Shown here: in pieces, positions 27,729-36,459 of the stretch
How the letters are laid out: each line of letters begins with the position of its first letter
Position numbering within the stretch: position 1 is the stretch's first letter
DNA from: Sandaracinaceae bacterium
GTDB taxonomy: Bacteria; Myxococcota_A; Polyangia; Polyangiales; Houyiibacteriaceae
Direction: 5' to 3'
Length of the DNA stretch: 64,000 nt
Assembly (NCBI GenBank): GCA_020633055.1
Contig: JACKEJ010000011.1
Coordinates: 310,001-374,000, forward strand
The notes under the pieces: generated by a model
The model's database searches: none
What the model saw: the letters and a program-made list of their open reading frames with translations, nothing else
Told to the model about the DNA's origin: nothing
Program-made: the position numbers and the translations under genes

Positions 27729-28820
27729 TCAGCTGCGCGGACGCGCGTCCCCCGCGGGCGCACCGCAGTGCGGGCACGTGTTCAGCTCTTTCGCGAACGG
27801 TGCGGCGCAGTACGCGCAGAACACACGCCCGGCGACGGTCTCCTCGTTGATCCGACGGAGATCCGGATAGAGCACCTCGAGCTCGGCCGTGCTCATGCGG
27901 TCCGCGTCGTCGGCAGGTGACCAGATCACCTCCAACACGGCGAGGCTCTCGCCGTCGAGCGCGATGACCTGGTCCAGCAGGTGCCGCACTTCGTTGGCGT
28001 TGGTCACGTCCGCCACGTCGATCAGCTCGCGGTGGGCCGCGACGAGCAGGGTGACGACGACCACGCCCTCACCCTCTTCGCGGCTGGATCGCTGCGTGGG
28101 CGCGGAGCTCACGCGGGACGACCCGTCGGAGTTGCGGATGAGCTCGTACCGGAACTTGGCGCGCGCTTCGGCGGCCGCGCGCCGAAACACGCGCTCGGCG
28201 TCCTGCGGCGCAGCCGGCAGCGCGTTGAGCACCGAGCCGTACAGCCACGAGAGCTCGGCCCGCCGCAGCGCGAGCGCGGTCTCGCGCGCCATCCGCGCCA
28301 GTCCGTCACGGGTGCTGGTGTCGCCCTCACGGGCCAGCCGCTCGAGCTGCCCCTGCACGTGCTTCCGGGCGCGCCAATCGATGGCCAGCATCAGCCCCGA
28401 GACGTCGATGCGGTTGGTGCTCGGCACGGTGCCCCGCACCGCGTCCCCAGAGCGGAAGCGCGACAGGAGCATCACCGCGGCCATGAGGACGAAGATGATG
28501 AAGCAGCAGCACAGGGCTGAGAAGCCATCTCCAGAGCCCCCCTCGTAGGGCGTTCCTCCATAGCCACCGTCGTACCCCTGGTAGCCCGAGCTCGGCTGGT
28601 ACGTGGGCGAATAGCCGCCACCGTAGTCCCCACCGCCGCCATAGCCGCCGCCGCCACCGTAGTCCCCGCCGCCTCCTCCTCCAGAGAAGCTCCCTCCCCC
28701 GAAGCTGCCGCCCGTGCTCTGCGCGACCGCCGCGCACGGCCACACCGCGGCGGGCAAGCCGAGAGACACGACAGAGCACAGCACCACGAGGCGAGCACAC
28801 ACGGCGAACCGCGAAGACAT
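27729..28820 (-). CDS. DUF1517-like membrane protein with Gly-rich region and C-terminal zinc ribbon
   Basis: The 363-residue protein has a signal or first hydrophobic segment (residues 8-33), then about 65 residues of Gly/Ser/Tyr repeats (GGGGGDYGGGGGYGGG type), then a Cys-rich membrane segment (FSALCCCFIIFVLMAAVML). A globular region (about 135-310) resembles DUF1517 proteins of cyanobacteria and plastids. The C-terminus adds a four-cysteine ribbon (CAYCAAPF and CPHCG). ATG 28820 is chosen. The Gly-rich stretch is encoded by imperfect GGC/GGT/TAC repeats. Function is unknown; the ribbon suggests metal binding. Confidence 0.75.
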   Translation of the reverse strand: MSSRFAVCARLVVLCSVVSLGLPAAVWPCAAVAQSTGGSFGGGSFSGGGGGGDYGGGGGYGGGGDYGGGYSPTYQPSSGYQGYDGGYGGTPYEGGSGDGFSALCCCFIIFVLMAAVMLLSRFRSGDAVRGTVPSTNRIDVSGLMLAIDWRARKHVQGQLERLAREGDTSTRDGLARMARETALALRRAELSWLYGSVLNALPAAPQDAERVFRRAAAEARAKFRYELIRNSDGSSRVSSAPTQRSSREEGEGVVVVTLLVAAHRELIDVADVTNANEVRHLLDQVIALDGESLAVLEVIWSPADDADRMSTAELEVLYPDLRRINEETVAGRVFCAYCAAPFAKELNTCPHCGAPAGDARPRS

Positions 28821-29027
28821 GTGCGGCAGAGTCCCACAGCTCGGCCCGCACGGAAAGTCCGCGACAAGCCACCACCGAGCCCACACCTCCTCCCGCACCC
28901 CGCGAGCCCCGGAACCATCCCGCACCCGTCGAGCCCCTCGCGCCGAAAGCGGGCCCCGGCAGCGCTGGAACACCGGTCCGCGCGCATCGGCTTGCCAATC
29001 CCGCGCCTGGGCGCGTACGTTGCCGCC

Positions 29028-29984
29028 GTGTCCCTGCTCCACCTCGAGAACGTCGAAAAGCGCTACGGCGAGCTTCGCGCGCTGAAGAACCTGAACTTGA
29101 CGCTCGAGCCAGGGCGAATCGGGCTCCTCGGCCCGAACGGCGCGGGCAAGAGCACCTTCTTGAAGACGCTCCTGGGCCTGCTCCAGCCGTCCCACGGCAC
29201 CGTACGCGTCCTGGGCCTGGACCCTTCGCGCGAGGAGCTGAAGCTGCGCGCGTTGATCGGATACATGCCCGAAGGCGACGCCGTGTTCCCCGAGATGAAC
29301 GCCCTGCACTACACGGTCCTGGCCGGCGAGCTGTGTGGTCTCCCGCACGCCGAGGCGATGGGGCGCGCACACCAGATCCTCCACTACGTAGGCCTGGGCG
29401 AGGCTCGCTACCGGCCGTTGGGCTCGTTCTCGACGGGCATGAAGCAGCGCGCACGCTTGGCCCAAGCCCTTGTATCCGACCCGAAGCTGCTGCTGTTGGA
29501 CGAGCCCACGAGCGGCCTCGACCCGCGCGGCCGCGACGAGATGCTGGCGCTGATCCTGGACATCCCCAAGCGCACCGGCGCGAGCGTCATCCTGTCCACG
29601 CACATCCTCCCGGACGTCGAGAAGACGTGCGACCAAGTCGTCGTCATGACGCAGGGCGAGGTGCTCTACGCGGGCGAGCTGGCAGAGCTGCTGCGGACCG
29701 ACCACAGCATCTACGAGGTGCGCGTGAAGGGCGACCCGGACACGGTGCGGAAGGCGCTCGAGATGGAGCGCTGCGTGGTGCAGCGCGATGGCGCGGCGCT
29801 GCGCGTCCGCTTGCCGGACGGCGTGGGCACCGACGCCATCCTGCGCGCCGCCCGCGAGGCGAAGCAGCCTGTGCGGCACATGGCGCCGTTCAAGCTCACG
29901 TTGGAGCGAGCGTTCCTGGACACCCTGGCCAAGCGCGACGACGCCGACGAAGCCGCTAGCGGGGCCGGGGCCACCGCCCCCTAG
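29028..29984 (+). CDS. ABC transporter ATP-binding protein (orphan)
   Basis: The 318-residue protein carries Walker A GPNGAGKST (35-43), a signature STGMKQRARLAQAL, Walker B LLLLDEPTSGLDP and a switch histidine (STHIL), with a C-terminal extension typical of ABC-2 exporters. It should power efflux of a lipid, drug or polysaccharide. No permease gene follows: the next gene is a small unrelated membrane protein. GTG 29028 was chosen because it gives the standard N-terminus. The upstream 200 bases up to the divergent DUF1517-like gene show no other gene. Confidence 0.9.
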   Translation: MSLLHLENVEKRYGELRALKNLNLTLEPGRIGLLGPNGAGKSTFLKTLLGLLQPSHGTVRVLGLDPSREELKLRALIGYMPEGDAVFPEMNALHYTVLAGELCGLPHAEAMGRAHQILHYVGLGEARYRPLGSFSTGMKQRARLAQALVSDPKLLLLDEPTSGLDPRGRDEMLALILDIPKRTGASVILSTHILPDVEKTCDQVVVMTQGEVLYAGELAELLRTDHSIYEVRVKGDPDTVRKALEMERCVVQRDGAALRVRLPDGVGTDAILRAAREAKQPVRHMAPFKLTLERAFLDTLAKRDDADEAASGAGATAP

Positions 29985-30001
29985 CCGGAGGTACCAGCCC
30001 C

Positions 30002-30622
30002 GTGTCCGTCCTGTTCTGCCCTTTCTGCGAAGAGTCGTTCGAGGGCCTGACCCACTGCCCGGAGCACGAGCTGGAGCTCGTCCCGTTCGATCGCCTGCGC
30101 AGCCGACTGGACGAAGACGTGCTGCGTGAACGGGCGGCGCCCGAGGAGCGCATCGACGCGCTGCACCCCGGCTTCATGCGCGGGCCCATCGCGCTCGGCG
30201 CCATCACCACGTTCGTCGGCTTCTTCCTGCCCTTCATCGAATTCCAGTTCGACGGCCAGCTGGCGACCGCCTCTGCGTACACGTTCGCGCTGGATCGGGC
30301 CCTCAACCTGTGGACCCCCCTGGGAGTCGCGCTGGCGCAGCTCGCCGTGCTCGCCACGCGGCGCACCCCCAGCGCGATGCGCAGCGCCCGGCTGACCATC
30401 CCCCTGCTCTCTTGCGTGGGTGGCGCGTCCATCGCCCACACGGCCCAGCGCGTGTTCGCGCACGTGGAGCTCCTGCTGCAGGCGGGGGGCGCCGGGCGTG
30501 CGCAGCTGCTGGCGGGAGCCTTCATGATGATGGCAGGCCTCGCATTCAGCGGGGTCGCGGGGCTGCGCTTCGGCCTGCCGACGCGTGACGTCGAGACACC
30601 GAACGACGGGTTTGCCAAATAG
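30002..30622 (+). CDS. Four-segment membrane protein with N-terminal zinc-ribbon-like motif
   Basis: The 206-residue protein opens with a possible metal site, CPFCEES at residues 6-12 and CPEH at 19-22. A charged linker and four hydrophobic segments follow (about residues 60-82, 100-120, 132-152 and 165-188). It is not an ABC permease by any motif I can see, although it follows the ABC ATPase by 17 bases with GGAGG ten bases before its GTG start, so the two are cotranscribed. It could be a regulatory partner. No family is recognised. Confidence 0.7.
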   Translation: MSVLFCPFCEESFEGLTHCPEHELELVPFDRLRSRLDEDVLRERAAPEERIDALHPGFMRGPIALGAITTFVGFFLPFIEFQFDGQLATASAYTFALDRALNLWTPLGVALAQLAVLATRRTPSAMRSARLTIPLLSCVGGASIAHTAQRVFAHVELLLQAGGAGRAQLLAGAFMMMAGLAFSGVAGLRFGLPTRDVETPNDGFAK

Positions 30623-30765
30623 GTCGGGTTCGTGGCGGAGCTCCTCACGTCTCCCACACTTCCTCGAGCGGCTCGGCCGTCCCAGGGGTCGGTAGCCCCG
30701 CAACGGTCCGTAGAGGGGTCGATCGACCGAGGATCGCGGACGCCCGAGCGTGATGCAGGAGGGCG

Positions 30766-31341
30766 TCAGGAGACCATGTGGCTGCGGGCCTCGCCGCGTG
30801 GCCCGGTCACGGCGTGACTGAGCGCGATGACCTCCACGAGCAGCGCGCGGTAGACGCTGTCGAGCTCCGTCAGCTCGACCTCTCCCTCGGCCTGCTCGAT
30901 GGCCTCCTCCACGTGGTGCTGCACGAAGTCGAGCACTGCGGGCTGACCCATGGCGACCACGTCGTCGCTGTCCAGCGTCTCCGTGGGATCGTTGGCGCGC
31001 AGCTCCTCGTCCACGCTGAGGGTCTCGAGGGCGATCTGCAGCGAGCGCTCGTCGACCTCCTCGAGGCGCGTCGGGAAGGCCTCGCGGAAAATCATGAAGA
31101 CGGTCACCACCAAGAAGTACCCGAGTGACTGCACCAGTTCGTCCTGGCCGTCCGAGAGCTGCTCCGCCAGCCAGTCGCTGAGCGCCGGCTGGCGCCTGTC
31201 CAGCTCGGAATAGCCGCGGTCCAGCAGGCCCTGGAGGTCGTCCTCGTGCGCGTCCAGCTGCGCCTCCACGAGCTGGACGAAGTGCTCGTCCACCACCGCG
31301 TGACGGGGCACGGGGCGCAGGGCCGCTTTGCGAAGGAACAT
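30766..31341 (-). CDS. Unknown acidic helical protein
   Basis: The 191-residue product is rich in Glu, Asp, Leu and Gln with predicted helices throughout. One moderately hydrophobic stretch (LVQSLGYFLVVTVFMIFREAFP, around residues 70-91) could be a membrane segment or buried helix. No signal, no motif and no family is recognised. It is transcribed alone between convergent and divergent neighbours. Codon use matches the surroundings, so it is likely a real gene of the host lineage. Confidence 0.65.
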   Translation of the reverse strand: MFLRKAALRPVPRHAVVDEHFVQLVEAQLDAHEDDLQGLLDRGYSELDRRQPALSDWLAEQLSDGQDELVQSLGYFLVVTVFMIFREAFPTRLEEVDERSLQIALETLSVDEELRANDPTETLDSDDVVAMGQPAVLDFVQHHVEEAIEQAEGEVELTELDSVYRALLVEVIALSHAVTGPRGEARSHMVS

Positions 31342-31430
31342 GCGCCCGATCTAGCAGGCCCCGCCCCGCTGACCAGACGAAGGTAGCGGAGGGGCGCTGG
31401 CCTGCCGCACGGCAGCTGATACCGTGGGGC

Positions 31431-32177
31431 GTGGCCGACGACGCGCGCTCCTCCGAGGACTCACCGCTCGTCGGGCAGCTGGCCCCCACGAGCCTGCGCG
31501 CCACGCCCCCACGCACCAGCCGCGAGCAGCGCTGGGCCGCGTTGCTCGCCGCCGTCAGCACGATGGTCGGCGCGATTGGCACGGCGCTCTCGCCCATGCT
31601 GCTGCTGCATCACCCCGAGTGGCTGCTGGGGCTGAGCCCCGACATGCGGCACATCATGCTCACCGCGACCTCGCTCGACCTGCGCACCGTCCTGCTCATC
31701 TGCGTGCCGCGCCGGGTGTTTGGGATGTACGCGGCCTGGGCCGTCGGCGCAGCGTTCGGTGGCGCGGCGTTGGGCTTCATCGAGGGACGCTATCCACGCG
31801 TCTTGCGTCTGGTGCGCTTCATCGAGCGCGCCTTCCTGCGCACTGGCCCAGCGCTCCTCGTGGTCTGGCCGTCCTACACGTTGAGCTCCATCGCTGGCGT
31901 GGTGCGCACCCCGCTGGGCCGCTTTCTGGCCGGTACGACGCTGGGCCAGGTGGGGTACGTGCTGCTCAGCTTCTACTTCGGACGTGAGGTGGGCGACGTG
32001 ACCGACCGCTTCCTCGTGTGGCTGCGTGATCACGTCGTCCACGCCACGCTGGTGTGCGTGGGCGCCGTCGGCCTGCAGGTGGTGTTGCGCCTCCGACGCC
32101 GTGCACGCGAACGCCGCGCGCGCGGGAGCGCGACGGATCAGGGAGCGAGCACGTCCGACGAGAGGCCCCGCCGCTGA
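31431..32177 (+). CDS. Integral membrane protein, weakly DedA-like
   Basis: The 248-residue protein has a 35-residue polar N-terminus and four or five hydrophobic stretches. The segment RTGPALLVVWPSYTLSSIAG followed by TPLGRFLAGTTLGQVGYVLL resembles the re-entrant loop region of DedA/VTT proteins, which move lipids across membranes. The match is by eye and incomplete. The C-terminal 30 residues are Arg-rich. The start is GTG 31431. Its end is immediately followed by the tandem repeats and remains of the broken helicase gene, which is convergent. Confidence 0.6.
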   Translation: MADDARSSEDSPLVGQLAPTSLRATPPRTSREQRWAALLAAVSTMVGAIGTALSPMLLLHHPEWLLGLSPDMRHIMLTATSLDLRTVLLICVPRRVFGMYAAWAVGAAFGGAALGFIEGRYPRVLRLVRFIERAFLRTGPALLVVWPSYTLSSIAGVVRTPLGRFLAGTTLGQVGYVLLSFYFGREVGDVTDRFLVWLRDHVVHATLVCVGAVGLQVVLRLRRRARERRARGSATDQGASTSDERPRR

Positions 32178-32249
32178 GGCCAAGCCCCACGACGCCAGCA
32201 CCCGACGTCGTGCGAGCGCGGGGTTCGCAGACCCTCGTCGCGCGAACGC

Positions 32250-32372
32250 GACGGCCACTGCGCAGCGCGAGCGACCGGCCTGCGCAGCGCGAGCGACGGC
32301 CACTGCGCAGCGCGGCGCGCGACGGCCACTGCGCAGCGCGAGCGCGATAGTCACTGCGCTGCGCGGGCGCGC
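32250..32372. repeat. Five imperfect tandem copies of a 22-27 base unit
   Basis: Copies start at 32250, 32273, 32295, 32321 and 32346. Each follows GACGGCCACTGCGCAGCGCG with a variable GAGC or GCGC spacer, and the last two diverge. On the minus strand they would encode Arg/Ser/Ala-rich sequence and lie in the tail of the decayed helicase, where DEAD-box proteins often carry Arg-rich extensions. The unit count is small and variable in length, so this is not a CRISPR array. Confidence 0.75.
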
Positions 32373-32399
32373 GACGCCCCCGGTTCCGTGGGCAGCAGG

Positions 32400-34220
32400 T
32401 GCGCGGGCGCGCCACGACGCCTTGACGTGCGCCTTCAGCCGACCTTGCGCTTGCTGCGAGGCTGGCGCCTTCGCAGCGCCGCCGTCGCTCCCAGCGCCCA
32501 GCGCTGCGCGTCGATCCGGCGCGGGTGGCGTTGCGCTCGAACTGTTCGGCCACCGACGCGTGCACGTCCACCGCGCTGCTGCGTGCCTGGACACGGATCT
32601 CGCCGATGTCCTGGCTGGTGACGTCCCCCTTGCGGCAGAGGATGGCGAGCAGACGCCGCACGTCGGCCCCCTTCTCTTCGCCCCAGCTCACCTGGAAGGT
32701 AACGAACTCGTTCCCTGGGGCGGACGAGCCCTTGGGCGCCCGCGCGGGACCAGCCGGACGCTGGCGCCCTTCGCTGGGTGTCGCGCGACCGACCCGCGGC
32801 GCGCGTTCGGCGCGCGGGTCGCGGTACGGCTGCACGTCGCGCGGCGCACAGGGGCCTGCGAAGTCCATCCGCGTGAGCAACGCAGCCACCAGGTCGCGGG
32901 CGTCCCTGCCGTCGAGCAGCAACTCGGCCAATCGGCGCCGCCCGGGGAGCGACTCGTCGCCCGTCTCGGCATCGTGCTGCGCGGTCTCGGCCACGGAAGC
33001 CAAGAGGCGCTCACGGGCCGAGGCGCGACATCGTCGGCGGTGGGCACGTCTTCGAAGCGCGGCTTCACGCGCGCCGAGCGGAAGAGCATCTCGGCCCGGC
33101 TGCGAGCGCGGGGCGGCACGAAGATGACGTTGCGGCCCTTCTTTCCGGCGCGACCCGTGCGCCCGCTACGGTGCGTGTACACGTCCGCGTTCGTTGGTGG
33201 GTCCACCTGGATGACCAACGCGATGTCGTGCACGTCGAGCCCGCGCCGCGAGGTCCCGTCGCGACCAGCGGCCACGCGCCGCTGCGGAACAACTCGAACG
33301 TCCCCGTCTCATCCGCGTCATGTCGCCGTGCAGCGCGCGCGCCGAGAAGCCGTTGTCGCAGAGCGCCGCCGCCAGCCCCTCGGTGTCGGCGCGCGTGCGC
33401 ACGAAGAGCAGCGTCTTGTCGTCGGGCGCGGACAGCAGCGTGTTGATGATGGCCGGCAGCGCCTGCCCGTTGGACCCCTCGCGACGTGATCGATGTCCGC
33501 GTTCGCGCTGCCCAGGGTCGTGCCTCAGGCGCCAGCAGGTCGCTGCAGGCGGCTCGCGAGCCGCTGAACCGCAGGGGAACGTCGCGGACACCGGGTGCGT
33601 CGTGCGCTCTTCTGGTGCGTGGCCGAGGATGGCGTTGAGCTCTCCTCGAAGTCCATGTCGAGCATCTGGTCGGTCGTCCAGCACCACGGCGCGCATGTCG
33701 CCGGCTGCAGGCCACCGTGCGCAGGTGGTCGAAGCCGACCAGGCGCTCACCACGACCGCTGGCTCAGACCTGAGCTCAGCCCTCGACGGGTTGGTGCCAC
33801 CGGCGGCGAGCGCCCACGCGCGCAGCGCTGGTACAGCCCGTGAGCTCCCGACCCAGCTGCTGCGCGAGCTCGCGTGTGGGCGATCACGAGCGAGGGCGCC
33901 GCGTGGCGGCGCCTGGAGGTTCGATGGTCCATGATGTCCGCGACGGCGAGGCCGATCACGACAGTCTTCCGGACCCGGTCTGCGAAGAGACGCGTAGGGT
34001 CTCGGCCGACGGCGTCGGCGTACGACGGCGGCCTGGACAGTGGTGAGCGATTCGGGAAGCCTGCGCACCTGGGTGTCGCCGGAGCCCAGGGGGGCGGCGG
34101 AGAGGTTCGTGCAATGTCATCTAGTGGTCTCGGGGCGCCTCTTCGAAGACGACTGAAGCAGAGGCAGCCAACGAGAACGGCGATGGGGAGCGGGGTCCTC
34201 TCCGCGCGGGACACGCGTGG
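32400..34220 (-). pseudogene. Decayed DEAD-box ATP-dependent RNA helicase
   Basis: Pieces of one helicase appear in order on the minus strand but in changing frames. They are: a Q-motif-like LPESLTTVQAAVV (about 34025-34065); an eroded motif I (about 33955-33984, RVRKTVVIGLAVADI where GSGKT is expected); PSLVIAHTR; a damaged DEAD motif followed by LNAILGHAPEE and VSATFP (about 33575-33690); helicase C with TLLFVRTRADTEGLA (about 33320-33475); HRSGRTGRAGKKG (about 33150-33180); and a DbpA-type RNA-binding domain (FVTFQVSWGEEKGADV, about 32505-32705). At least five frame changes and altered catalytic residues imply loss of function, unless the read is locally poor. 34221-34379 holds nothing else I recognise. 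The tail runs into the tandem repeats. Confidence 0.85.
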
Positions 34221-34379
34221 GGGTGAGAGGAGGGGTCAGCGCTTTAGGCGCACCGACCGACGCTCGGGTCCCCTTTATGGGGGCAATCCCGCGCCGCGTC
34301 CAGTCGGCGCCCCCCCGCCCGACGACCCGCCCGCCGGATAGTGCGCACCGCGCCTTGCGGGGCTGCTACCTTCCCGCGC

Positions 34380-35036
34380 GTGAACACCGTCTTCACCCTG
34401 TCCGCCGGAGAGGAGCTCCCCGCCCTCACAGACGCGTTCGCGCGTGAGCACGCGGGGTGGGACGTCGAGCCGCTCCGCGCCCATGTCACCGCGTTGGCCC
34501 ACGCGTTCGTCGATGCGTCGGTGCAGGGGCTGGTCCTGGGCCTCATCACGGACGGGGTGACCGTCAGCTCGTTCACCGAGTCGCTCATGCGCGGCTTGGC
34601 CTCCCTGGTGGAGAGCGTCGCGGGCAAGCTCGTACACCAGGTGTTGAAGAAAGCTCCCCGTGACGTCTTGATGGACGCCGGCCAATTCTTCACGTCGCGG
34701 GTCGCCCGCCTCCCCGACGTCGCGCAGCCCGTCATCGCCGTCCCCATGACGCCCGACAACGCGGCCGCGCTGCAGCTCGCGATCGAGTCGGTCGAGAAGG
34801 ACGCGCTGGTGCGCGCGATGGCCGGCGTGGTGGACGACAGCCTGGACTATCTGTTCGTCGCGGCGTTCGCGGTCATCCCCGTGGGGCCGCTGACACGCCG
34901 CGCGGTGGACGCCGGGGGGCACGCCATGCGCTCGGGGGGCAAGAGCGCGTCGGCCCGCGCGATCCGCAATGCCAGTAATGACGAACACAAGGATCTCGCG
35001 GACTTCATCGCCCGACGGCGCGCAGAACTCCCGTAA
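34380..35036 (+). CDS. Unknown Ala-rich helical protein
   Basis: The 218-residue protein starts at GTG 34380. Residues 30-120 form amphipathic helices with long hydrophobic faces (ALAHAFVDASVQGLVLGL), residues 140-175 contain a likely membrane-associated segment (DYLFVAAFAVIPVGPL), and the tail is basic. No family is recognised and there is no signal peptide. It is flanked by the decayed helicase and the FadL operon, with a palindromic hairpin 10 bases after its stop, so it is probably monocistronic. Confidence 0.62.
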   Translation: MNTVFTLSAGEELPALTDAFAREHAGWDVEPLRAHVTALAHAFVDASVQGLVLGLITDGVTVSSFTESLMRGLASLVESVAGKLVHQVLKKAPRDVLMDAGQFFTSRVARLPDVAQPVIAVPMTPDNAAALQLAIESVEKDALVRAMAGVVDDSLDYLFVAAFAVIPVGPLTRRAVDAGGHAMRSGGKSASARAIRNASNDEHKDLADFIARRRAELP

Positions 35037-35046
35037 TTACGCGCAC

Positions 35047-35082
35047 TGACACCTACACGGTGCCATTTGTCACCCCGTGTCA
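35047..35082. promoter_or_regulatory. Palindromic element before the FadL operon
   Basis: TGACAC (35047-35052) pairs with GTGTCA (35077-35082), and inside it CACGGTG (35056-35062) pairs with CACCCCGTG (35071-35079) with a two-base bulge. It lies in a 106-base spacer that is clearly less GC-rich than its surroundings. It could be the terminator of the upstream gene or, since the downstream operon encodes its own TetR, an operator. The sequence does not decide between them. Confidence 0.4.
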
Positions 35083-35142
35083 ATCTTGGTCGTTTTCGTG
35101 TCCGAGTGGCCATGACATCGTGTTAGCGTCGCGGCCAAGCTC

Positions 35143-36459
35143 ATGACTTGGCCACGCCTGCGCGTCCTGCTCCTCCCACTGACCCTCGCGATATGTCTGG
35201 GGGCTCCACGCCCAGCCCACGCGACACCCCAGGACCTCATGGGCTTCGGGGGTCGCTCGCCCGCCATGGGCATGACGGGGACGTCGTTCGCCGACAACTT
35301 CGAGGCGGCCTACAGCAACCCGGCCGGCCTCGGACGCAACGGCAGGATGGAGCTCATGCTCGGAGCCACGGGCGGCATGTTCCGCCTGAAGCTCGACGGG
35401 TCGGAATTCCCTCTCGACGCCTCCCAGGGCATGACCATCGGCTTTCAGCTGCCGCTCCCTTTCGGCGGCCCGTTGGAAGACGTCCTGACGCTCGGTGCGG
35501 GCTTCTTCACGCCGTTCAACACCATCCTCCGGAACGACGTGCGCTTCGCGGAGGCGCCGCAGTGGACCGTCATCGACCGAGCTCAGGTGGTCGCGCTCCA
35601 GATCGGCTTCGGCATCGGTCTCGAGCGCTGGATCCCCGGGTTGCGGTTGGGCATCGGCATCTCCGGGTTGGCGCAGAACTCCGGCACCCTCGACGTCCTC
35701 CTCGACGAGACCAACCAGTTCGTCTCGCTCACCGAGGTGCAGCTGCTGGCCGACTTCGCGCCCATCGCAGGTCTGCAGTTCTACCGTGACAACTTCTCCT
35801 TGGGCATCACGTACAGGTCCGAGTTGGTGTCGGCCATCGACCTCGACATCTCGGTCCGCAACCTGCCCATCTCGCTCCCTCTGTTGGGCATCGACGCCTA
35901 CGCGCACTACGACCCGCACAACCTGTCGGTGGAGGGGTCCTGGAAGCCCATCCCCGAGTTGATGCTCGCGCTCAACCTCACATGGCGGCGCTGGTCCGCC
36001 TATCCGGGCCCCGCAGGCGCCACGACCGACCGCAGCAACTTCCCGCCGGCCATGAACTTCCACGACACGGTCTCTCCGCGACTGGGCATGGAGTACACCT
36101 CGCGCCGCGAACGCCTGTCCCTGATGGCGCGCGCAGGCGTCGCCTACGAGCCGACCCCCGCACCCCGCGCCGCCATGGCGGCCGTGCGCGACTTCAACCG
36201 CGAGCCCCTCTTGGACATGAACGGGCAAGTCGTGATGCAGCCGCAGCGACGCCTCGACAACAACCGCTTCATCGCGTCGGCTGGCTTCGGGCTGGAGTGG
36301 CAGACGGCGCACGAGCCAGTGCTTCGTATCGACGTCTTCGGACAGGCCCAGGCGCTCCAGGCGCGGACGCACCGTGTCCCAGCCCCCGGTGAGACACAGA
36401 ACATGCGAACCAGCGGCTACGTGCTCGTCTTCGGCGGAGTGGGAGGCCTGTCATGGTGA
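35143..36459 (+). CDS. FadL/OmpP1-family outer-membrane transport protein, first of a pair
   Basis: The 438-residue protein has a cleavable signal (about residues 1-27, ending AHA). It then has the FadL hatch region, GFGGRSPAMGMTGTSFADNF and AAYSNPAGLGRNGR, in which the NPAGL motif is diagnostic. A 14-strand-type barrel pattern follows, ending in aromatic Trp. FadL proteins let hydrophobic molecules (fatty acids, alkanes, aromatics) cross the outer membrane by lateral diffusion. It overlaps the next FadL gene by seven bases, starting a four-gene coupled operon. Confidence 0.92.
   Translation: MTWPRLRVLLLPLTLAICLGAPRPAHATPQDLMGFGGRSPAMGMTGTSFADNFEAAYSNPAGLGRNGRMELMLGATGGMFRLKLDGSEFPLDASQGMTIGFQLPLPFGGPLEDVLTLGAGFFTPFNTILRNDVRFAEAPQWTVIDRAQVVALQIGFGIGLERWIPGLRLGIGISGLAQNSGTLDVLLDETNQFVSLTEVQLLADFAPIAGLQFYRDNFSLGITYRSELVSAIDLDISVRNLPISLPLLGIDAYAHYDPHNLSVEGSWKPIPELMLALNLTWRRWSAYPGPAGATTDRSNFPPAMNFHDTVSPRLGMEYTSRRERLSLMARAGVAYEPTPAPRAAMAAVRDFNREPLLDMNGQVVMQPQRRLDNNRFIASAGFGLEWQTAHEPVLRIDVFGQAQALQARTHRVPAPGETQNMRTSGYVLVFGGVGGLSW

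Noticed and set aside
28600..28700. GGC/GGT-rich repeat before the DUF1517 domain as a separate repeat element
   Set aside because: The imperfect repeats are the in-frame coding of a Gly-rich linker in that gene, typical of the family, so they are described with the gene.
32250..32372. Possible CRISPR array
   Set aside because: There are only five units of unequal length with no unique spacers and no cas genes nearby; it is a degenerate coding repeat.
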